Source of the DNA: an uncultured Flavobacteriaceae bacterium
GTDB lineage: Bacteria > Bacteroidota > Bacteroidia > Flavobacteriales > Flavobacteriaceae
Length of the DNA: 64,000 bases
Direction of reading: 5' to 3'
Assembly: GCA_947493175.1 (NCBI GenBank)
Contig: CANLQD010000001.1
Span: 1 to 64,000 of the forward strand
Each line of letters begins with the position of its first letter. Within the stretch, counting starts at the first letter, position 1. Below are positions 53,109 through 61,402 of this stretch, piece by piece. A model generated the notes under the pieces. That model had not been told where the DNA came from. It saw only the letters and a list, made by a program, of their open reading frames with translations, and did not search any database. The position numbers were made by a program, and so were the translations under genes.

Positions 53109-55781
53109 TTAATCGGCATCGCTACCCGTACTTTTCTTGGACTGTGTTACCACATCGGAAAAGTAAATTTTCAACGTATCCACGGTTGTTTGCCCGTCTT
53201 TGGTCCCAACCGCTTTGAGATGGTTATAGCCTTCTTTTAAAGGGACGTCCCATATCCATTCCTCGGCTTGCAATAGTTTTCCCACTGACTTTTCATTTAC
53301 AAAGAGCTCTACCATATCACAATTACTAAAAACCTCTATCGCTTGCTTTTCATCCGGGTTTCCGGTCCTGTGTGTCCATGTGTGACTTACAAGATACACC
53401 ATTGGGGAGGTGGTCCATTGGCTTTTGTAGTAATAAAACAAGGATTTGGGTTTTCGATCGTAGGTCATCATCCCTTTTTGGTTGATGTGCGGAATGTTCC
53501 CTACTTTGGCAAAACTGGTAAAATCGAACATATTCCACAGGGTACTGCCTGCCACCCAATCGGTTTTTTCAATGTAGTCCCAATAGGCCTTATGAAAGCG
53601 TATTTGATAGGTTTCCGAATGGTCAAAACGGGCCGCTTCCTCTGGTCGTAGGTGATACCCATACTTTCCTTCGGCACCGTATTCCGAGACGATCACCTTC
53701 CATTCGGGGTGCTCCTTACGGTCTTGTTCCATGGAGATGGAAAACTCCTCGGGTTCGGTGAGTCCGTCATAAGCGCTCCCTCCGGTGTACCAACCTATGT
53801 ATTTGTTACGTCCCTGAACGTCTACCAAGGACATCGCTTTGCCATCCTTCAGATCATTTTGTGCCATAACGGTAGGTCGTGTGGTATCGTATTCCTTCAC
53901 GGCTTCAATGGCTCCTTTGGTAGACTTCAGGGACCATTCGATCACCTCATCGGTCAGGTAGTCCCTGTAGTATTCATTGCCTACGCCCCAGAGAATGATG
54001 GAAGGGTGGTTTCGGTCGCGTTGCACCATCGCGGCCGTCATTTTTTTTACATTTTTTACGAACCCCTTTTTTCCGACTGAATTAACCACGGGTATTTCTT
54101 CCCACACCATCATTCCAAGGGAATCGGCTAGGTGTAATGAATGCGGATGATGCGGATAGTGTGATAGGCGAATGAAATTCACCCCCATTTCCTTCATCAA
54201 CAGATAATCCCTTTTTCGTGCGGTACTGTCCATTGCCCATCCCTTTTTAAAATCATCTTGATGTATGTTGACACCATGTAATTTCAACTGCTCTCCGTTG
54301 AGTGAAAAGCCCGTATCCTTATGAAATTCGAAAAAGCGGATGCCAAAATAATCGCTCTGTTGATCTAAAAGGCTTCCCTGGGAATCGATAACACTTGTGA
54401 CAATCTTGTAGCGATGCGGATGGTCCGGGCCCCAAAGCATTGGGTTTTTAAGGTCGGTAAAAGTTTCGGTAATCTTTATTTTTCGACCATCGCTCGGCAG
54501 CTGTACCTTTTGGATCGCAGAGGCCATGATTTCATGGTACGGATTCACCAAGTTGGTCATTACGGTATACGAGGTGGCTTTGTTTCCCAAATTCCGTACG
54601 GTAGTGGTTACGTTCACTTGTGCATTGGTCGGGCTTACCTTGGGAGTAGTGACAAACACGTCTTTCACAAACGCTTTGTAGTGGACCACCAATTGCACTT
54701 CCCGATACAAACCGCCTTGGGAATTATAGTCCGCCGTATGAGGCTGATAATCCTTGTGGTACCGATTGTCGACCCGTACGATCAATTCGTTTTCGGCTCC
54801 ATAATTTAGTTGCTGGTCAATTCCATAGTGAAATCCGGTATACCCATTTTCGTGTTTTCCGAGATAGTGCCCGTTCAACCAGACATCTGCTCGGGTATTG
54901 GCACCCAAAAACTGTAGTTGGGTGTGCTGCACTTCCCAGGCTGCTTTGGCATAGAATCGGGTTTTATACCATCCGGTGCCTCGAGCGTACATTTCGGTGA
55001 TGTCGAGGGTGTCTTTATAATTTCGATAGTCGTGATGTGATTGGTAATCAAAAACATGGGGTACTTGTACTTCTTCCCCAACAACCTTGGTCCCTTCTTT
55101 GAAAGGATGGTCCTGAAACCACTCCGCAGCGGTCCCCCCGGTCATTTTCTTTTCATAGTGAAACGCCCAACCGTCTTGAAGGGGCAGTACCGTTCTGGTG
55201 GGTTCCTGGTCCCAAAGTACCACTGTATGCTCTTCAGGGGGTACCACCACATGAATGAATTTGGCTTCCCAGGCCTCCATTTGGTATTCCAACAGCCGCT
55301 CGGTCTTAAAGATTTCTTCGGGAAGCTCCACGACAACTTTCTGCTTTTTTGGGGAAACCACCAAGAGATAGGCTTCGTTTTCTACCATGAACTCCCGTTG
55401 TATGGCGATATGGTAAGCATTCGATTTCACCCTTTTGGTAATGTCGTTCGGGAATTTTCGTCTGCGGGCATTGGTCAGGATATTTTTTGAAGTGCCTACC
55501 CAACTGTCGTAGAAAAAGATGTTCGTACGCTCTTCTCTGTACGGAAGGTTAAAAGCGGCTATCCAGGTCATATCTTCTGGTAGTTCCGGGGCAAATTTGA
55601 GATCAAAATGGGTGTCGTTCATCTCTTCATATCCGAGCAGTTTGGTCGTTAACGGGTCTTCCTTTAAAATCCCATGGGGAGTCAAAATGAGCGGTTCGTC
55701 CCCCTGCAGCCCCCCTTGAAACAACTTTTGGGCATGCAGTGGACAACTCATTAAAATCAAGGATATCAGTAGCTTGTTCAT
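53109..55781 (-). CDS. Glycoside hydrolase family 2 protein
   Basis: An 890-residue exported GH2 enzyme with a signal peptide (MNKLLISLILMSCPLHAQ). An N-terminal extension and sugar-binding beta-sandwich (LNGHYLGKHENGYTGFHYGI), an immunoglobulin-like domain and the TIM barrel follow. The acid/base Glu is in WGVGNEYYRD near residue 598 and the nucleophile Glu in VSEYGAEGKYG near 700. GH2 members are beta-galactosidases, beta-glucuronidases or beta-mannosidases; the exact one cannot be told. Side-chain removal from a pectic glycan would suit the neighbours. An alternative ATG two codons upstream is at 55787. Confidence 0.93.
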   Translation of the reverse strand: MNKLLISLILMSCPLHAQKLFQGGLQGDEPLILTPHGILKEDPLTTKLLGYEEMNDTHFDLKFAPELPEDMTWIAAFNLPYREERTNIFFYDSWVGTSKNILTNARRRKFPNDITKRVKSNAYHIAIQREFMVENEAYLLVVSPKKQKVVVELPEEIFKTERLLEYQMEAWEAKFIHVVVPPEEHTVVLWDQEPTRTVLPLQDGWAFHYEKKMTGGTAAEWFQDHPFKEGTKVVGEEVQVPHVFDYQSHHDYRNYKDTLDITEMYARGTGWYKTRFYAKAAWEVQHTQLQFLGANTRADVWLNGHYLGKHENGYTGFHYGIDQQLNYGAENELIVRVDNRYHKDYQPHTADYNSQGGLYREVQLVVHYKAFVKDVFVTTPKVSPTNAQVNVTTTVRNLGNKATSYTVMTNLVNPYHEIMASAIQKVQLPSDGRKIKITETFTDLKNPMLWGPDHPHRYKIVTSVIDSQGSLLDQQSDYFGIRFFEFHKDTGFSLNGEQLKLHGVNIHQDDFKKGWAMDSTARKRDYLLMKEMGVNFIRLSHYPHHPHSLHLADSLGMMVWEEIPVVNSVGKKGFVKNVKKMTAAMVQRDRNHPSIILWGVGNEYYRDYLTDEVIEWSLKSTKGAIEAVKEYDTTRPTVMAQNDLKDGKAMSLVDVQGRNKYIGWYTGGSAYDGLTEPEEFSISMEQDRKEHPEWKVIVSEYGAEGKYGYHLRPEEAARFDHSETYQIRFHKAYWDYIEKTDWVAGSTLWNMFDFTSFAKVGNIPHINQKGMMTYDRKPKSLFYYYKSQWTTSPMVYLVSHTWTHRTGNPDEKQAIEVFSNCDMVELFVNEKSVGKLLQAEEWIWDVPLKEGYNHLKAVGTKDGQTTVDTLKIYFSDVVTQSKKSTGSDAD

Positions 55782-55804
55782 ATGCATTTTTCTGAGGAGA
55801 ATCG

Positions 55805-57190
55805 TTAGTTAAGAGGTTGAATGGCTATGCCGTTTATGTGCATGTCCTGTATCAGCACATCTGTTACGTGTTCGTATTTGAAGGTACTATCCGTCTTTTT
55901 TATATGAATGTTCTTGAGATACACCCTACGTATGGGTTCCCTTTCCAAACCTATTATGCTGACCGGAACGTCCGAGGTATGGTTCATGCGAATGTCCTCG
56001 ATAAAAAAATCAGCGTACTTTGTGGGGTAGTCATTGCCGCGCCAACCGTGATAATCGGTTGTAAAGGCCATACCGTATTTAGTACTGTCTATTTGCATGT
56101 TTCGCAAATAGAGCTGTTTCATAAAACCCCCTCTATCGGGATTGCTCTTAAAATTGAAGGCATGCTTGTTGCTCGAAATCTTGTTGCGCTCTACGAATAC
56201 ATTTTGTACACCGCCAGACATTTCAGAACCTACACAAAAACCGCTGCCCACTTGTGTACGCATCACATTATCACGTATGATGATGTTTTCGGAACCTGGA
56301 TATTGCCATCCATCTTGATCACGCCCGGCTTTGATCGCAATGCAATCGTCTTGCGTGTGAATGGTATTGTTTTCGATCAAAACATTTTTACAACTGTCGG
56401 GGTCAATACCATCATCATTGGTGGTTCCCGCTTGAATATGTAGGTTCCTTAGGGTGATGTTTTCAGATAACACGGGGTGTATGGTCCAAAAGGGAGCACC
56501 TTTGATCGTGAAATCGCTTAGGAGTATGTTCTTGCATTCCAAGAATTCGATTCCTGTGGGTCTCAGAAAATGTCCTTCTCCGAACACCCGTTCCGATATA
56601 GGTATTTGATCGTTCCCCATTTGGCGCAACATCTTTTTATCGGCTTTCTGCTTCTGTTTCCAGGTATGGAAGAAACGTTCTGTTCGACCATTGATGGTTC
56701 CCTTCCCGGTAATTGCGATATTCTCCTCGTTCGCGGCATAGATCAAAGGAGAATAATTCATACAAAAGGTACCCTCCCAACGTACTTTTACCAAGGGTTC
56801 GTATGCTTTGGGGTTCGATGAGAACTGCAATACCGTCCCCTCGGACAAATGAAGATTGGTGTTGGATTTCATTCGGATGGGCCCATTGACCTGATAAACA
56901 CCTTTAGCAATTTGCACCGTACCCCCGCCGTCTTGCGATGCTTTTTCCAAGGTACTATTCAAACGCTGCTGAAAACGAATGGTATCGGAAACCATATAGA
57001 CCGTATCCTTAAAAGTGGGCGGCACTATTTGCTTAAGAATAGCAGGGACATCGACCGTCCAAGCCTTGGAAACCTGTGCCTCGGCAACCGCTAGAGCGAA
57101 GCCTTTCTCACCTTTTTTATCACGACCGCATGCGAAAACGAGCAGCATCAGAAAACCGAAGTACAAAATGTTTCTGCAAATCTTGATCAT
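55805..57190 (-). CDS. GH28 polygalacturonase-like lipoprotein
   Basis: A 461-residue lipoprotein (lipobox LLVFAC, Cys near 21) with a right-handed parallel beta-helix. GH28 motifs are present: TNDDGIDPDSC near residue 258 and TQDDCIAIKAG near 280, supplying the catalytic Asp residues, then GSGFCVGSEMSGG, where the family usually has a His. GH28 enzymes hydrolyse polygalacturonate or rhamnogalacturonan. The first motif reads NDDG instead of the common NTDG. It overlaps the next upstream gene by 4 bases (ATGA), so the two are coupled. Confidence 0.92.
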   Translation of the reverse strand: MIKICRNILYFGFLMLLVFACGRDKKGEKGFALAVAEAQVSKAWTVDVPAILKQIVPPTFKDTVYMVSDTIRFQQRLNSTLEKASQDGGGTVQIAKGVYQVNGPIRMKSNTNLHLSEGTVLQFSSNPKAYEPLVKVRWEGTFCMNYSPLIYAANEENIAITGKGTINGRTERFFHTWKQKQKADKKMLRQMGNDQIPISERVFGEGHFLRPTGIEFLECKNILLSDFTIKGAPFWTIHPVLSENITLRNLHIQAGTTNDDGIDPDSCKNVLIENNTIHTQDDCIAIKAGRDQDGWQYPGSENIIIRDNVMRTQVGSGFCVGSEMSGGVQNVFVERNKISSNKHAFNFKSNPDRGGFMKQLYLRNMQIDSTKYGMAFTTDYHGWRGNDYPTKYADFFIEDIRMNHTSDVPVSIIGLEREPIRRVYLKNIHIKKTDSTFKYEHVTDVLIQDMHINGIAIQPLN

Positions 57191-58437
57191 GGAAATGCGT
57201 TTTGATGCACTGCGCTTAAAAACCGTAGTCCAAAAGCGGTGGCAATGTCCCGATAAATAAGCTGCATTTTTCCGTTACTTTTTTCCCGTTGACGTATTTC
57301 AAAGTAGCCCCCAGCCAAATTTTTATCGGGATGATCCGATGCAAACTGATTCTTTAAAGTAAAGTCCAAGGCCCGTTTAATATTTTTGGTAAAAGTGTCG
57401 TTTCCCAGTTGCAAAAGGCGCAACCATAGTAAACCGGCAAAAGACGTTCCGGAGCCACAAGGGGATCGCCGGTCATGGTTCCCATCGGTATAGCTCAGGT
57501 AGTAAATGACCCCACTTTTTTGCTGTAACCGTGCCAGGCCCTCGGCGGTTTTGGTCGCCGCCAAAAGATATCTTTTATCTTGGGTCAGCGTATAGGCCTC
57601 GACCAGGGCCTCGGCGTTCCAAGTATTGAATCGGGCATGTATCTTCCCCGTTTTGGAATCGTTGGGTTCAAACTGCATCCAAAAACCATTTTCAGACTGA
57701 CTTTGCAACAAGCCTTCACATAGGTCTAAAAAGGCTTTTTTGTATCTTTTTTTCCCTGTGAATAGATACATATCTTTCCATAGATATCCTTCTGCGTTGG
57801 GCCTGGCTACTTGATTGATAGTAATATCGCCATCTTGATGCTGCGCGTGTGGACTCTTATCTTTCCAGATTTCCCCGGTTATCGGATCTACGATGTTGTA
57901 GCTTAATCGATGTTCGGGTAGGTATAGATGATCCAAAATCCAACGTCCTGCTGAGGAAGCAACTGCCGCATAGCGGGGATTTCCTGTTACCTCGCTTAGA
58001 TCAAAAAGTCCCGGAGTGCCATCGGTAATCGTAGTAGTATTGATCAATTGCCCCACGCCAGCGCCGTGAACTGCATTGAGATACCCTGCCAACAAATGGT
58101 TTTTCGGGAATTGTAAACCGACCCACCAGTCCCCTGCCCTCACGGCATCTTTTAGCGCATCCTCATTTCCATTGATTCGATAGGATGCCAGCAGCCCCTG
58201 AATCAATTGTCCGGTATGCCACGCAGGTTCGTATTCTCGCCAAGTACCTGAAATAAGTTCATAATCCCCCCGGGCCTTGCCCATAGCATCCAAACAGACC
58301 TTGCCCGCTTGGGCTTGGGCATGTTTCATGGATGTCTCTATTTTAGAACGATACCCCTCTTTTAAAACCAACAACGGTTCTTGCGCCCTTATTTGGCCGA
58401 ACGTAATGCACACTACTACTAAAAAAAGTCTCTTCAT
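57187..58437 (-). CDS. Exported six-hairpin glycosidase-like protein
   Basis: A 416-residue protein with a signal peptide (MKRLFLVVVCITFGQIRAQ). The body shows repeated helical hairpins with aromatic and Gly-rich turns (EPAWHTGQLIQGLLASYR, ARFNTWNAEALVEAYTLTQDKRYLLAATKTAEGL, GSGTSFAGLLWLRLLQLG), typical of the alpha/alpha toroid of GH88/GH105 and related families. The family cannot be fixed from motifs alone. Its place between two GH28 genes, overlapping the first by 4 bases, suggests it acts on oligosaccharides released by them, possibly as an unsaturated uronyl hydrolase, though no lyase is in the window. Confidence 0.8.
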   Translation of the reverse strand: MKRLFLVVVCITFGQIRAQEPLLVLKEGYRSKIETSMKHAQAQAGKVCLDAMGKARGDYELISGTWREYEPAWHTGQLIQGLLASYRINGNEDALKDAVRAGDWWVGLQFPKNHLLAGYLNAVHGAGVGQLINTTTITDGTPGLFDLSEVTGNPRYAAVASSAGRWILDHLYLPEHRLSYNIVDPITGEIWKDKSPHAQHQDGDITINQVARPNAEGYLWKDMYLFTGKKRYKKAFLDLCEGLLQSQSENGFWMQFEPNDSKTGKIHARFNTWNAEALVEAYTLTQDKRYLLAATKTAEGLARLQQKSGVIYYLSYTDGNHDRRSPCGSGTSFAGLLWLRLLQLGNDTFTKNIKRALDFTLKNQFASDHPDKNLAGGYFEIRQREKSNGKMQLIYRDIATAFGLRFLSAVHQNAFP

Positions 58438-58438
58438 T

Positions 58439-59857
58439 CTATTCTACATTCAAAACAAATTCTTTGGTGTTAAGGGTATTTCCCCTTAGCTGTAAGGTAT
58501 CCAGTCCCGTTACATTGTTCAGATAGAGTGCATGGCGATCCATGGCTCCTTTTTCGTGTTGAATAGAAACATTTTCCATCTTGAAATCGGTGGCATGGGC
58601 GATGATCACCGTTGCCGGCGACTGCACAAAACTGGCCGTACTTGGCCAGTCTTTTACTTTTTTGTTCCCTTTGGGTTTGATCCAATTATTTGCAATGGTA
58701 TCATCGGCATCGGGTACTCGTATTTTACTGTTTTTAAAACTAATATTCTCAATATCCCGTGATGGGTGACCCGAAAAATAAAGGAGTCCGTTGGTGGTAA
58801 TATCTAAATTTTCAAAACTTATATCAGCTATGTTTCCTACCTTGGAAATGGCCTCCCGCTGATGAATGTCCATAAAGATGGCGTACTCTTGCTTATGCCT
58901 GCTACCGGTTACCATATGGATATCTGAAAAATCAATCTTTTGATAAGTACCCCCGTCCATCATGAAAAGGGCGATGCCGTATCGGGAATCTCGAATACTG
59001 ATGTTGCTAAAAGTAACATCGGTAATCAAATCTCCCGAACCGGTACCCAGTTTCAGGGCGGCATCATCGCTTTCTAAATAACAATCGGTAACGCGAATGT
59101 CTTTGGTGACCCTACTTCGTTGTTCGCCATGATCATTGATCAATTGATCGGGCTTTCGGCTGCTTTTTAGGCAGATAGCGTCATCACCGGTACGGATGTC
59201 ACAATTCATAATCCGCACCTCGGAAGAATTACGAATGTCGATACCATCGGTATTTGGACTACGAGAATCGTTTTTAATATGAAGGTCTTTGACCAACACA
59301 TCTTGGCAAAAATCCAAACTGAGACAATGCGACGGACTGTTGACCAACACAATCCCTGAAATGATCACATGCTTTGAATCTGTTATGGCAATCCAGGGTC
59401 TAGGCCGCTCGATGAATTCCCAATTTTCATCAAAAAAAGAGGTGCCATTTCCATTAATGGTTCCCTCACCTGTAACTACGAGATTATCTGCATACGGGGC
59501 CAGAATAAATTCATCCTGGTTGTAATCGCCCATATTTTTACTCGCTATCAATTCGGCCCCCTTTTCTAGTCTTAAGGTCATATTGGGTCCTAACAACAGA
59601 CTACCGGTATAGAATTTTCCGGCGGGTACAATTACTGTTCCCCCGGCGCCAATGGCATTTTCGATGGCCATTTGAATGGGTCTGGTATTGATCGTTTTGC
59701 CATCCGGAATCGCTCCAAAATCCAAAATGTTGTATTTCCCACCTTTGTCCTGGTCCCATGCAACAAAGCATACCCATATCAATAGAAAGGACAACCCCGT
59801 TACCAGGGTTGTCCATGAAATGAATTTGACGGAAACTCGCTTTTTCCCCTTACGCAT
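58439..59857 (-). CDS. GH28 polygalacturonase-like protein
   Basis: A 472-residue GH28 enzyme with an N-terminal membrane anchor or uncleaved signal (residues about 10-30, ISWTTLVTGLSFLLIWVCFV). The beta-helix carries SPNTDGIDIRNSS near residue 203 and TGDDAICLKSS near 224, the classical NTDG and GDDA motifs with catalytic Asp residues. A later ESDDAALKLGTGSGDLI segment follows. It is not a close copy of the other GH28 in the window, so substrate specificity probably differs. The gene ends one base before the neighbouring glycosidase-like gene starts. The ATG at 59857 is chosen over a TTG at 59866. Confidence 0.93.
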   Translation of the reverse strand: MRKGKKRVSVKFISWTTLVTGLSFLLIWVCFVAWDQDKGGKYNILDFGAIPDGKTINTRPIQMAIENAIGAGGTVIVPAGKFYTGSLLLGPNMTLRLEKGAELIASKNMGDYNQDEFILAPYADNLVVTGEGTINGNGTSFFDENWEFIERPRPWIAITDSKHVIISGIVLVNSPSHCLSLDFCQDVLVKDLHIKNDSRSPNTDGIDIRNSSEVRIMNCDIRTGDDAICLKSSRKPDQLINDHGEQRSRVTKDIRVTDCYLESDDAALKLGTGSGDLITDVTFSNISIRDSRYGIALFMMDGGTYQKIDFSDIHMVTGSRHKQEYAIFMDIHQREAISKVGNIADISFENLDITTNGLLYFSGHPSRDIENISFKNSKIRVPDADDTIANNWIKPKGNKKVKDWPSTASFVQSPATVIIAHATDFKMENVSIQHEKGAMDRHALYLNNVTGLDTLQLRGNTLNTKEFVLNVE

Positions 59858-59892
59858 TTCGCTCAATTAAACTAACTAACTTCCTTTTGTTG

Positions 59893-61398
59893 TTATTCGC
59901 GCAGGCTCCCATCAAAATTCCTGGTCCACCCTACGGTCCAATCTTCTCCTTCAGGAACCGCACCTACATAATTTACCGCATCAAAGAAATCACCTAATAC
60001 GGCGGCATCCGAGGCATTTGTATCAGAAACCCCGACATAGGTGACCGACAACGGAAACTCTTCTTCGGAATTGTTATTGACCGCTTCCCTAAAATCATCC
60101 CTTACCGAACTATGGAGTCCGTCGTCATCACCATTATCCCCATTATTGAAAACGGTAGAATTGCGAATGGTTATGGCTCCGTCCCTGTTTCTAAAAGAAT
60201 TTTCAAAACCGGTGACCACGGTATTATAAAATTGTCCGTTACCACCATCGCGGGTCTGTACTCCCTCACTATCCCCTACTCCATCGCCCACAATGTTGGG
60301 ACCGATCAAGGTAATGTTAGAAAGTGTAGGATTCGAGTTTCTGGGCGAATCATCGCTGTCCCTACCATTAATTCCAGCACTATCATCCACATCGGTGACC
60401 ACGACCCAAAACTGACCGTTCCCCAGCCAACCGTCGCTATAGCGAATACCCCGATCATCGGGCTTGGTAGAAACGATGTGTTTCATATTTACATAACCGC
60501 CCCGAAGGCGAATACCACTATCGCCTGAATCGAAGACCTGTACATAATCAAGGGTCGTGGCGCCCCCTACTTGTCGTAGTTGCAAGGCTTCATCGCCATT
60601 GCCGCCATATTCGATTCGAACATATTTTAAAATTCCCGAATCGTCTTCGGGCGCATCGGTTCCCCTTAAGGTAACCCCTATCCAATCACTATCATCGGGA
60701 TCTTCGGGTTGATCGGGCGCAGCGTTCACGCTGGAAAAGAGGATAGGTTCATCGACAGTACCTTCGGCTATTAGTTTTCCACCGATTTGAACATTCAGCT
60801 CGGTATCTTCCGTCAAAGCATAAACCGAGGTGCCTGGTTCGATGGTCAAAGTCGTAATATCGGCTACTTGAACTTCACCGTTCAATAGCCAAAGAGTTTC
60901 GTTATCGAGGGTTTCATCAAAATTGATGTTTCCGGTAATTTGCTTGAATTGTGTTCCGTTCAGCTGTACCTCTTCTATGGTAAACTGTGGGGTTACCTCC
61001 GAGATACTAGCATTGAACGAAGCGGTAGCGGTCGCTCCTTGGGTATCTGTAAGCTCGAACTGTATGGTTTGGGTGGTTCCCAGCCACTCATCCAAAACCA
61101 ATACTTCCAAACGATAGACATCACTGCCTGTATCTCTACTACTATAAACAATCCGATTCAATACCGTACTTCCCAACGATACTTTGAATTCCCTAAAAAG
61201 GGCGGCCGCTTCGTATTCGACATCGAACCGAATGGTCTGCCCGATTCTAAATTCTCCCGATTGGGTTTCCAACATAATGGATGGCTCTGGATAAAATGGC
61301 GCTTCGATGGCTTCATCGTCATCACTACATGCATGTATCATAACCATGCTTAGGGCAATGGCAATAATCCTTGTATGGTATAAGAGTCTGCTCTTCAT
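59893..61398 (-). CDS. Beta-helix surface lipoprotein
   Basis: A 501-residue lipoprotein (lipobox MVMIHAC, acidic CSDDDEA after it, which is common for surface export in Bacteroidota). Residues about 20-140 look like Ig/cadherin-like beta-sandwich domains. Residues about 150-480 have repeated short strands typical of a right-handed parallel beta-helix (LWLLNGEVQVADITTLTIEPG, GDEALQLRQVGGATTLDYVQVFDSGDSGI). No catalytic motif of pectate lyases is recognised. It overlaps the frame end of the preceding receptor region by position (5-base gap), so it is probably the receptor's surface partner in place of a SusD. Confidence 0.75.
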   Translation of the reverse strand: MKSRLLYHTRIIAIALSMVMIHACSDDDEAIEAPFYPEPSIMLETQSGEFRIGQTIRFDVEYEAAALFREFKVSLGSTVLNRIVYSSRDTGSDVYRLEVLVLDEWLGTTQTIQFELTDTQGATATASFNASISEVTPQFTIEEVQLNGTQFKQITGNINFDETLDNETLWLLNGEVQVADITTLTIEPGTSVYALTEDTELNVQIGGKLIAEGTVDEPILFSSVNAAPDQPEDPDDSDWIGVTLRGTDAPEDDSGILKYVRIEYGGNGDEALQLRQVGGATTLDYVQVFDSGDSGIRLRGGYVNMKHIVSTKPDDRGIRYSDGWLGNGQFWVVVTDVDDSAGINGRDSDDSPRNSNPTLSNITLIGPNIVGDGVGDSEGVQTRDGGNGQFYNTVVTGFENSFRNRDGAITIRNSTVFNNGDNGDDDGLHSSVRDDFREAVNNNSEEEFPLSVTYVGVSDTNASDAAVLGDFFDAVNYVGAVPEGEDWTVGWTRNFDGSLRE

Positions 61399-61402
61399 TT
61401 TC